DNA of 20,799 nucleotides, from positions 503-21,301 of the IMG/VR virus record IMGVR_UViG_3300002161_000042; one strand, written 5' to 3'. How positions within the stretch are numbered: the first letter of the stretch is position 1; every line of letters starts with the position of its first letter. Position numbers and translations under genes: made by a program. The notes under the pieces are model-generated. The model worked only from the letters and a program-made list of their open reading frames with translations. It was not told where the DNA came from and did not search any database. This DNA is from a virus. Of this stretch, positions 4,617 to 12,800 are shown piece after piece.

Positions 4617-5368
4617 TCGCTAAAGACAAGTTTGTTAGTGAGGCCGGACATTGGTATACGAGAGACGGTAGCCCTGCCTACACTATCACCTCGAACGACG
4701 GCAAAGAGCGCCATACGACCCTGAGAGACGCTAGAAAGCTCAACCTAGTACCTTCGGTCACTACGATCTTAAATATCGCAGCCAAGCCCGGTTTAGAGCT
4801 TTGGAAGCAACAGCAACTCCTGTTAGCTGCCCTCACCCTTCCCAAGGTCGATAGTGAATCCGAGGATGACTATATTGACCGGATCATTCGTGACTCGAAG
4901 GAACAAGGGAAAGCCGCAGCGGATGCCGGGACTGATATACACGCCTCGATAGAGAGCTTCTACCTCGGCAAACCTAGAGCCTCCCACCTCTCTCATGTCA
5001 AAGGTACGGTTGACGCCCTTCTTAAAAGCTTTGGCCGACAGTCTTGGGCCGCGGAAAAGTCTTTTGCTCATGAACTCGGGTACGGCGGTAAGTGCGATCT
5101 CCATTGTCCCGATATTGTCGTAGACATCAAGACTAAAGAGTTCGGAGATCCCTCGAAGGTAGAAGCGTATGACGAACACATCATGCAGCTAGCCGCCTAC
5201 CGAATGGGTCTAGGGATGCCAGAGGCTCGCTGTGCGAACGTATTTGTCTCCCGCTCTATCCCGGGCCTAGTGAAAGTCATCGAACACTCAGAAGACGACA
5301 TCAAGAAAGGCTGGAAGATGTTCGTCTGCCTTCTCAACTACTGGCAACTATCTAAAGGCCATCAATGA
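4613..5368 (+). CDS. RecB/Cas4-family PD-(D/E)XK exonuclease
   Basis: This 251-residue protein carries the full RecB-nuclease signature: GTDIH with H110, GGKCDL with D162, VVDIKT with D171-x-K173, and the QxxxY motif MQLAAY (Q192, Y196). These residues bind the metal ions and cut DNA in phage exonucleases and Cas4/AddB enzymes. The protein has no helicase part. With the SSB-like gene two genes upstream it may make recombination substrates, degrade host DNA or process replication ends; no annealing protein (Beta, Erf or RecT) is visible. The start is a TTG in a TTGA overlap with the previous gene, with AAGGA upstream. VSEAGHWYTRDG is the usual N-terminal sequence for such phage proteins, which supports this start. 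Confidence 0.85.
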   Translation: MIAKDKFVSEAGHWYTRDGSPAYTITSNDGKERHTTLRDARKLNLVPSVTTILNIAAKPGLELWKQQQLLLAALTLPKVDSESEDDYIDRIIRDSKEQGKAAADAGTDIHASIESFYLGKPRASHLSHVKGTVDALLKSFGRQSWAAEKSFAHELGYGGKCDLHCPDIVVDIKTKEFGDPSKVEAYDEHIMQLAAYRMGLGMPEARCANVFVSRSIPGLVKVIEHSEDDIKKGWKMFVCLLNYWQLSKGHQ

Positions 5369-5577
5369 AAACCATCAACGCCTACCAGACCTCAGACGGA
5401 ACGATCTTTGAAAGCCTCGAAGCGGCAGAACGTCATGAGAAGTTCCTCGACAACCGCGCTGAGATCGAAGAGTTCATCGAAAGCGATCTGAACCCCTACA
5501 AATCTATCGCTCAACGGTCTATCGCTCGAAGCACCGTCGTCAATTGGACACTATGGAGTTCAAAGAATGCTAAGTGA
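5365..5577 (+). CDS. Hypothetical early protein, 70 aa (AYQTSDGTIFES type)
   Basis: The protein starts with two strands (TINAYQTSDGTIFES), then an acidic helix (LEAAERHEKFLDNRAEIEEFIES), and ends with RSIARSTVVNWTLWSSKNAK. This arrangement is recurrent among small proteins of tailed phages, without a known activity. It overlaps the nuclease stop as ATGA and its own end overlaps the next gene by 11 bases. Confidence 0.75.
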   Translation: MKTINAYQTSDGTIFESLEAAERHEKFLDNRAEIEEFIESDLNPYKSIAQRSIARSTVVNWTLWSSKNAK

Positions 5578-5776
5578 AGACATGATCAAACAGGTCTTCT
5601 TCTATACAGAACACAAAGGAGGCCCGGTAGGTGAAGTCGATATCATCGATTTCGCTAGGAAGATCGAAGCCGTTCTTACCCCGACCATCAAGCTACAAGA
5701 ACATCAACGATGCGTGAAGATTGTGTCGGAATTGAACTCTGAAGTCGGAAAGAAGCTTCACAGTCTAAGACCATAA
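5567..5776 (+). CDS. Hypothetical early protein, 69 aa, last of rightward operon
   Basis: A small soluble protein with EDMIKQVFFYTEHKG, a central VDIIDFARKIEAVLTP and a C-terminal helix ending LNSEVGKKLHSLRP. The segment HQRCVKIVSELNSEVG resembles the (E)RCxxIVxxLNSEVG ending seen in small phage proteins of the same general class as the CAQV proteins of the leftward operon. No function can be given. Its TAA overlaps the A-run that forms the T-tract of the opposing terminator. Confidence 0.7.
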   Translation: MLSEDMIKQVFFYTEHKGGPVGEVDIIDFARKIEAVLTPTIKLQEHQRCVKIVSELNSEVGKKLHSLRP

Positions 5777-5799
5777 AAAGACGGCCCCCGAGAGGGCCG
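5775..5799 (-). terminator. Rho-independent terminator of the leftward late operon
   Basis: On the minus strand a perfect 6-bp GC stem (CGGCCC / GGGCCG, loop of six) is followed by TCTTTTT. It lies 24 bases after the stop of the last late gene. On the plus strand the same hairpin has no T-run after it, so it should mainly stop leftward transcription and keep late transcripts out of the convergent early operon. Confidence 0.8.
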
Positions 5800-5822
5800 C
5801 TGGTGCCGGAGAGTCACCGAAA

Positions 5823-6899
5823 CTATTGCAAACCTATGTCTTCAGGCTTAGGGAAACGTCTAACCCCACCCATCCCCCCGAAAGCCTGTTGATACCTTTG
5901 AGCATATTCTGGATCTGTTTCCATCAAGCGTTGATGCTCTTGGTAGCCCCTAACTAGGGGAGGAACCGCCATCATCGTAAGCCCTACAGGGGGGTTAGCA
6001 AGGGACGTAACAGCACCTGTAGCACTCAACCCCGCAAGAGCTTGTTTGAGCCGATCCGCTTGCTCGCCCTTGCGCTGTTCAATGACAATATCTCCAATGT
6101 CTAGCCCAGCAGAACCAAGAGCAACTGGCGGCGCTGCGTACTTCAAAGCCGTTCCTAAACCCCTCATAGGGGCGCTCTGCATCATGTTTCTAAACAGACT
6201 GGAGACCTCTTCTAATCCGCTCGCTATAGCAGAGGGTCTTGGCCGCTGGGTTGCACCTACCTGTCCTTCAGGCCCGCGGGGGCCGATAGTCTGAGCCGAT
6301 TCGGTTCTAGGAAACACCACACCCGATGGCGTTGATGTCATCCCGGGTGCGCCAGCAAGCACCCCCTTTGCCCCCCGCTCTACAACCCCCTGTTGTTGCA
6401 GGGTTTGCAAAAGTCTCTCTTGTTCTTTTGCTGCGGCAGCTTGTTGAGCAGTCTCCAGATTAAACCCCTGCATCCTCGCTCGACCAGTCGCCCCCTCTTC
6501 CGTGGTGCCTTGAAGAATTCTCTGAGCATTAGGAGCTAACTGAGGAGGCGTTGCCGTAGGAGTGGTGCCAAAAGGACTGGTACTTGCCGCCCGAGCACGC
6601 TCCTGTTCAGCAATCCTAGCCCTTTCTCTAGCGCCTTCTAACCTACCAGCAGCGGCCATAGCGCCCCTGCCAAGCAACTGAGCGCCTGATGCTGTAGCTC
6701 CAATACCTGCCCCTACCCCACCATAAAACATCCGTTCTTGACGCTCTTCCCCCGAAGTTACCGGAGGGGGAGGGGGGGCAGGATCAAATTGGTTTCTCAG
6801 AGGAGGCAGCTTCTTGATTGCAGCCGCCATCTCTTCCCTAGTCATGCCATCAGGCAACTCAACCGGGCCATAGCCTTCGACCTCAACAATGACTGGCAT
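5823..6899 (-). CDS. Putative virion (internal) protein, 358 aa
   Basis: The N-terminus (MPVIVEVEGYGPVELPDGMT, then REEMAAAIKKL) is a short domain often seen at the start of phage and environmental virus virion proteins. A proline run (about residues 40-47) follows, then a Gly/Ala-rich stretch (YGGVGAGIGATASGAQLLG, about 59-77) and a long Ala/Gln/Glu-rich helix (about 80-185). A more hydrophobic part lies near residues 250-320 (LKYAAPPVALGSAGLDIGD; TSLANPPVGLTMMAVPPLV). The C-terminus is basic and ends EDIGLQ. Low-complexity helices with glycine-rich hydrophobic patches fit internal virion proteins released with DNA in short-tailed phages, but no homologue is recognised. It is the last gene of the late operon and starts in a TAATG junction with GGAG upstream. 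Confidence 0.65.
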   Translation of the reverse strand: MPVIVEVEGYGPVELPDGMTREEMAAAIKKLPPLRNQFDPAPPPPPVTSGEERQERMFYGGVGAGIGATASGAQLLGRGAMAAAGRLEGARERARIAEQERARAASTSPFGTTPTATPPQLAPNAQRILQGTTEEGATGRARMQGFNLETAQQAAAAKEQERLLQTLQQQGVVERGAKGVLAGAPGMTSTPSGVVFPRTESAQTIGPRGPEGQVGATQRPRPSAIASGLEEVSSLFRNMMQSAPMRGLGTALKYAAPPVALGSAGLDIGDIVIEQRKGEQADRLKQALAGLSATGAVTSLANPPVGLTMMAVPPLVRGYQEHQRLMETDPEYAQRYQQAFGGMGGVRRFPKPEDIGLQ

Positions 6900-8815
6900 T
6901 ATTCACTCCACTGCCCGGTAGACGGGTTGTATCTCAGCCGTGGCTGCGTTCCGGAACCTTGCGGCGCAGAAGCACCCGGAACTCTCAACCTGTTGCCGCT
7001 AGCAACCTTCATGAGATCTTCGTCGTACTGTTTAAGTCTGTTTTGATACCAATCAGACTTTTTGAAGGTTCTTACATCCTGATTGGAGTCTTCAAACTTT
7101 CTTGCGACATCCTTATCAAACTGACCCCTCAAGGTGATCATGTCCGATTTAATCCGAATAGATCCGGGGATGTCTTCTTTGTTGATGCCTGATTGAGCGA
7201 ACAACCCCTGCTCATAATTAGACACAGCACCTTTAGCGTACTGCGACATCTTGATCTGAGCCTCAACCATCAACTGAAATGCTACTTGAGCTTTAGCTTG
7301 CTGCTCAGGAGACAAACCTAGATTACGAATGATGGTTTGAACTTCAGGAATACCAACCGCGATCCTTCCCCCGGGGGTGGTAACCCCTATCCCTTGCTCT
7401 ACAAGCCTAGCAGCAGCAGACATCAACTTGTCATTGCTCAAGATGCCAAAGATTGCATTAGCGTCAGGAGCATCGGCATATTGACGGAAGATTGAGGCAC
7501 GCCGCATAGCCTCTGAAGCATCGTCTGAAGCTTCAAGGATTTTGTTTCGCTGCTGTTCATTAAACTCAACCCGCTTTTGTGCCGTCAGCTTTGCCATTTC
7601 CGAGTCAAGTGCTTGTTCTTGTATAGACGGAACTCCTAGCCTTACCGGAGCGCCGCTAGGAGCTACTGCACTAGGCGCTCCAGCAGGAGCGGCACCGCTT
7701 GGCGCGGGGCTAGGAGCAGCAGCACCGGGGACGCCGCTAGGCGCACCACTAGGAACCCCGCTTGGGCCAGCAGCCTCTCCGGTGTACTTACTAGCCTCTC
7801 GCAACACTTGTGGGCTGTTAATCCCATATTGAGTAATCAGCCTGCCGATCTCAAACGCTGCCTGTGCAGGAATTTCATACGACCCGTATGTCCCGTCAGC
7901 CCTTGGAAGATTGATTTTGGTCTGATTGGCGGATTGCCCACGCTCTGCGCCCGCTCGCGCTCCGGCTTCTCCACCGGCCAGTTCCGTTGAACTAGGTAAG
8001 TTTGCAACAAAAGCTTCAACCGGCGCATTGCTGCCCATCGCAGTAGCTATACGAACGATCTCTTTAGGAATCTTCTGGGGGCCGCGAGAGGTAGAAACTT
8101 CTACTACATCTCCAGTTGGAACGTAGAAGATACGACCAGATGCTTTATCAAATATGGCATTGTCTCTATAGATATACCGATCCTTTTGCATCTCATTAGC
8201 TTCTTTTACTGCCGTTGCGTAGGAAACATTTGGCTCCTTCATCCTTAGTTGGATGTGAATGGCTGGATCTAAAAAAGCGCGATTAGCTGGCGTTATTTGA
8301 AAACTTGCGGCGTTTTCAAATCCAGCAGGAGGTGCTATTCCTGTCCCCTGTTGTGCAGGACGCCTAACGCCCTCGGTTGGCGCTTCCAGCCCAACAGGAG
8401 CGGCGTCTCGTTCTGAGACAACGGCAGGTTGAGCCTGAGAAGCGCCTATTCCGAAATCTCGCTGAAGTCCTTCTCGGTAATCACGCTCTCGTTGCCGTTG
8501 CTGTTCTAAAGCTATTCCCCTCTCAGCCAAACCCAACTTAGCCTGAGCGAGTTCTTGCTCCGTCTTTGCTTCTGCCTCTTCCGCGACTCTCATCTTGCCA
8601 GCAGCAACCCCTAGAGATTCCCCAAAGGAACCCGTTCTCCCGGGGCTTAAAAAGCCCTCAGCTAGAGCTAACATCGTCGGATCAAACATACGGTTCTGGC
8701 GAGCTTCTAGAGACTTGTTGAGCCTCTCTAGAGCATCTTGATATGCCTTGTTAGCGGCAATTGCGGAGGAGTCACCCCCCGGGATAAATACCAGCCCACC
8801 TTTAGGTTCAGCCAT
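6899..8815 (-). CDS. Putative virion (internal) protein with Pro/Ser/Gly/Ala linker, 638 aa
   Basis: I start at the ATG reading MAEPKGGLVF, two bases after the upstream stop; the GTG five codons earlier would overlap that gene. Residues about 15-115 are helical and charged (YQDALERLNKSLEARQNRM, a long run with EAEAKTEQELAQAK). At about 345-390 lies a linker made of repeated PSG(A/V)P units. The C-terminal third is again helical (PEQQAKAQVAFQLMVEAQIK, then YAKGAVSNYEQGLFAQSGI). The protein sits between other virion proteins. Its helical, linker-joined build suggests an internal or ejected protein with two helical bodies. Function inferred from position only. Confidence 0.65.
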   Translation of the reverse strand: MAEPKGGLVFIPGGDSSAIAANKAYQDALERLNKSLEARQNRMFDPTMLALAEGFLSPGRTGSFGESLGVAAGKMRVAEEAEAKTEQELAQAKLGLAERGIALEQQRQRERDYREGLQRDFGIGASQAQPAVVSERDAAPVGLEAPTEGVRRPAQQGTGIAPPAGFENAASFQITPANRAFLDPAIHIQLRMKEPNVSYATAVKEANEMQKDRYIYRDNAIFDKASGRIFYVPTGDVVEVSTSRGPQKIPKEIVRIATAMGSNAPVEAFVANLPSSTELAGGEAGARAGAERGQSANQTKINLPRADGTYGSYEIPAQAAFEIGRLITQYGINSPQVLREASKYTGEAAGPSGVPSGAPSGVPGAAAPSPAPSGAAPAGAPSAVAPSGAPVRLGVPSIQEQALDSEMAKLTAQKRVEFNEQQRNKILEASDDASEAMRRASIFRQYADAPDANAIFGILSNDKLMSAAARLVEQGIGVTTPGGRIAVGIPEVQTIIRNLGLSPEQQAKAQVAFQLMVEAQIKMSQYAKGAVSNYEQGLFAQSGINKEDIPGSIRIKSDMITLRGQFDKDVARKFEDSNQDVRTFKKSDWYQNRLKQYDEDLMKVASGNRLRVPGASAPQGSGTQPRLRYNPSTGQWSE

Positions 8816-8817
8816 GA

Positions 8818-9846
8818 TCAAACACCCCACTCAACCTGAACCGGGTTGCCTTGCGGGTCATAGTACGAATAGGTCTGCCGATCAAAGTAAACCGGCGTCC
8901 CCGATTCGTTCGTTCCGCCAGTAAACTCCGTTGGGTCTACTTGATAAGAAGATGGCAATCCGCCGCCTCTGCCGCTGATTCCAGACAGAATGCCTTGAAT
9001 AACATTGGCCCCCGGAGACCCCGACTTCATTGATCCAAGCACAGACATCAATCCTGAAATCTGAGCAAGATCAGACAATCCATACGCGCCAGCTTTCGGG
9101 CCAGTGAATGTAGTCGTCTCAGACTGAGGTATCGTAAAGCCCCTCAACAGACCTTGAGCCTGCGTTGCAGTCTTCATAGGAGCATCTAGTAGAGCTTGGT
9201 TGTAAGCCTGCTGAGTCGCGCCCGCTTTCTCAATCGCACCCGTCTCAGCCAACCCAAGATCCTGAGCTAGCTTCGAGATGTTCGCCTGAGTCTTCGCGGC
9301 TTCGGTCTCAAGACCCATCTCTTTGAGAGCAGCATCTACCGCGGTCTTATAGCCCTCAGACAAGGCACCGTACTGCTGGCCTGTAAGGGTCTTAGAAGCC
9401 TCTGCAAGCCCTTGTCCGAGTGCTCCAGCATACCGCTGAGACCCCAACTGTCCAGAGCCAACCATCCCCGCTTTAAGAGCTGGCAGGATGTTCCTTCCTA
9501 CGTTCTGCTCCGCAAGACGCGCCATCTCTTGAACGACGTTCTGCGTAAACGGGTTCATGAACTGATTGATCTTGTCAGGCGTAATCCCCTGAGCAGTCTC
9601 AGCAATGTTCGCAGTCGCCGCACTCAACCCCGGCTGATAAGCACCAGCAGCCTCCGGAGTCATCCGGTAAGCCTGCATCTGCATAGGATCCAATCCAGCA
9701 ATCATCTGCTGGGGGGTTCTACCCATCGCAGTCTGCCCAGCTTGCGCTAGACCAGACAGATAGTTCGTGTAATACCCCGGGGCTTCCTGAGCACGAGTCG
9801 TCGTCTCTGTAATATTAGGAAGCGGTGCGCCTTGTAGGAATGCCAT
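8818..9846 (-). CDS. Putative virion (internal) protein, Ala/Gln-rich, 342 aa
   Basis: Mostly helical and rich in Ala, Gln and Gly. Notable segments are NPFTQNVVQEMARLAEQNV (about residues 97-115), a glycine-rich turn (GSGQLGSQRYAGALGQGLAE), and long helices with EMGLETEAAKTQANISKLAQ. The C-terminus (about 300-342) is different: polar and aromatic, with TPVYFDRQTYSYYDPQGNP. This kind of protein is common beside tail genes in environmental short-tailed phages and is presumed to be an internal or DNA-transfer protein. Start: ATG with GAGG six bases upstream, three bases after the stop of the giant gene. Confidence 0.65.
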   Translation of the reverse strand: MAFLQGAPLPNITETTTRAQEAPGYYTNYLSGLAQAGQTAMGRTPQQMIAGLDPMQMQAYRMTPEAAGAYQPGLSAATANIAETAQGITPDKINQFMNPFTQNVVQEMARLAEQNVGRNILPALKAGMVGSGQLGSQRYAGALGQGLAEASKTLTGQQYGALSEGYKTAVDAALKEMGLETEAAKTQANISKLAQDLGLAETGAIEKAGATQQAYNQALLDAPMKTATQAQGLLRGFTIPQSETTTFTGPKAGAYGLSDLAQISGLMSVLGSMKSGSPGANVIQGILSGISGRGGGLPSSYQVDPTEFTGGTNESGTPVYFDRQTYSYYDPQGNPVQVEWGV

Positions 9847-9849
9847 GAT

Positions 9850-12800
9850 TTACCTCTTCACCATTGCAAGATATTCCAGCGGAGATTTACTTGCTGGCGG
9901 GATTTTCTTTAATGAACCACCGCGCTTGTGAGCACGAATCTGTTCTCTCATCTTATCTAGCATCTTAGCCCCGGCTTTATTAGAACCGTTACCTAGAGCC
10001 GCCACCGTCTCAGCATCAAAGACGTATTCCCCATCTGCAAGCATCGCAGGGATGTCATCCGATTGACCATCCCCCGGGCCTTGCACATAAGCGCCTTTCC
10101 TGAAATCCATTCTTGGCTTACCCGCATAGTGTACGACTGGAAGCCCTCCAGAAGCCATCAGAGGCGTTATAAGCCCCCCTGTAGCTACCATAGCCTCTTC
10201 CTCATCCTGTAACCCAAGGACTGAAGCCACTTCATTGGGTTCACCATAACTAAAGTACGGCATGGCTCTTTCCTGTTCTTCCTGTTTCGGTTCTTGTTCC
10301 GGCTGAGTCAAACCTATTTGCTTTTGGAATGCAGCTAGAGGACTTACAAACTCATCCTTAGTAGCCTCCCCAGTCGTCAATCCTTTTAACGGCGGCAAAG
10401 CCGTTGTAGTCGGAGCAGTGCCCAAAGCCCCCAACCCGCCTAATATTCCGGCTCCGGCAGCTCCACTGAAAATTGAAGTTCCAAGATTAAGAAGAGACCG
10501 TTGCCTGCCGGTTTCCTCTGCTTGTTTCCTCGCCTCTTCGTCAAGCTTCTTTTGTTCTTCTGCTAGTTTTCTTTGTTCTTCTTCAGCCTTGAGTCGATCT
10601 TGTTCGGCTTTAGTAAGAGCAGCAATTTGCTTTTCTAATTCCCCGGCTTGTTTTTGGGCTTCGCCCTGATACCTCTCAATGACCGAATAGATGCCTGTAG
10701 CGGGACTAGATTCGTTTTCAGGGGTATCGGGATTGTCAGCAACACTAGGTTTGCCAACCGTTGTAGATACTGTTCTATCTACATCAGCAGGAGATGCAGA
10801 AGCTGGCAACAACGAAAGCGCAGTATTAACAACGGCTTTAACGTCAGAAATACTAAGGCCGGGGTTTTCTGACATAACGTCAGCAAAAATTCTTCTAACG
10901 TCTTCCTCAGAAAGCCCCGCGGGGAACTTAATCTCTGACACGATCCCGCGAACCTGCTCTTCCGTTAATGACGGCTGTGTAGACACCCCTGCACCGCTAC
11001 CAGTGCCCGTCCCAGTGGCGGTACTTGTTGCAGCCCCTGTACCCGTAGCGGCTTCGGTAGAAACACCCGTCCCTGTGGCCGCACCCGGCACTACATTAGT
11101 TGCCGTCCCAGTGCCTGTTGCAGCGCCTGTATCTACAACTGTTGAGCTACCTGTTCCTGAAACAACGTTTGTCGGAGTACCTGTAGCGCCACTATCGGCA
11201 ACAACACCAGTATTAACCTGAGTAACGACAGGCCCAGAGGGAATTGACGGCGGGGTGTAACGGGGAAATTCTTTCGGCCACGTTATCGGCGGGCCTGAAT
11301 CATCAGGAGGTATATAGCGCGGTGGCTGAGTTGGTACAACCGGCAGTTCGGGCGGGACATATATAAGAGGTGGTTCATTGCGAGGGGAAGGGGTATCACC
11401 TTTTGGCTTTGTTTGCTCGGTCGTTATATCCGGTTGAGTGACGACAGGCGCAGGAGGGATTGACGGCGGGGTGTAACGGGGAAGTTCTTTCGGCCACGTT
11501 ATCGGCGGGCCTGAATCCGGCGGGGGCGTATAGCGAGGCGGTTGAGGTGCAACAACCGGCAGCGTGGGCGGCACATAGACAAGAGGCGGTTCATTGCGAG
11601 GAGAGGGTCTAGTAACATCTCCCGCTGGGGTAGATCCACCAACCTGCGTAACCGTTGTAGAAGCGTCACCCGTAGATTTCGTGTCGCTCTGCGTAGCCGC
11701 AGTATCTGCCGCTTTCGGTTGGATATTAGTTGTATCAACCTTCAACGGCTCTGTCGGCTTAGTATCTAACGGGGGCACATCAACCGGCTTAACAGGAGTT
11801 ACATTAACGGGTTTTGGAGGCGTTACATCAACAGGCTTAGTTTCCGTTTTAGCTACCAGACTAGTATCAGCGGGTATTTGTGCGGGGACTTGCAATGCCT
11901 CAGCAGACTTGGCTGCATCCGCCGCCACCATTCTAGTTTGAACTTCTGTCTGTATATCCGGCGGAAGCTCAGTTAAATCAATGATGACCTTGGACTCGTT
12001 GTCCATAATCTTTTGGCGACCATCAGCAAACAAAAACAAACTGAACCCGTTGTTCATGTCATAGGTCGTCGTTCCAGTCCCAGTATCAACGGCTGCTACA
12101 GAAAATGGCACAAACCCTAATGACTCCCCCGCGCCTTTGCCAAAGAAAGTTGATCCACCCGTCTCAGGCGGCGTAGTAGATGTTCCAACGCTAACAACAC
12201 CAGCCTTTTGATCATCCGTCACACCAGTTTTAGTAACATCCGCAGTTTTTTCACCAGAAGACTCCCCTAGATCGGTAGGCTTAACAGCGTTGCCTCGGAG
12301 CATCTCAGCAAAATTCGGGTTCTTAGCTTGTTCGTTTACTAGGGTCTCTTCAATGATGTCATCAGAGATCCCGGCATCACGCATCCGCTTAACGACTGCA
12401 TCAAGACCTTCAATTTCTGATTGCAGCCAAACCTGCGTATGTCCCGGCTGTAATGCTCTTTTGAATCGATCTGGCTCTTCAACCGCATCCGTCGCAATCT
12501 GTCCCGACGATGCTACTTGCACAAAAGGAGCGATTTGTCCAGAACCAATCAAATCAGATTGTCGTTGAATCTCATCCGCTAGCGGGTCTGCACTTGACAA
12601 CTTTTGCAGACTCATCGGAACTTCACCCGGGATAAACCCCGGAGCTAGTTGTCTTGTAGGCTGGTTAGGATCAGAGATAAAGCTTTCCCGACGAATCGTC
12701 GGCCCCATGTCAGGAGGCCCAACGGCCCCCATCGCCGGATCTAGCGACGGGATCGTTCTGGGAGCCTCATTAGCAGATCCAAAGTCCTCCGGCTGTGCGG

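Noticed and set aside
1-5822. Possible CRISPR array, retron, or defence island in the accessory-like early region
   Set aside because: No regularly spaced repeats, no reverse transcriptase and no recognisable defence enzymes; the nuclease and HNH gene are ordinary phage types.
7542-7832. Plus-strand frame with GAPLGAxxLGAP repeats
   Set aside because: It is the antisense shadow of the PSG(A/V)P linker.
10691-11221. Plus-strand frame of 176 codons inside the giant gene
   Set aside because: Its PVPVAxPV repeats are the mirror of the Thr/Gly/Ala low-complexity coding on the other strand; long open frames opposite such repeats are expected.
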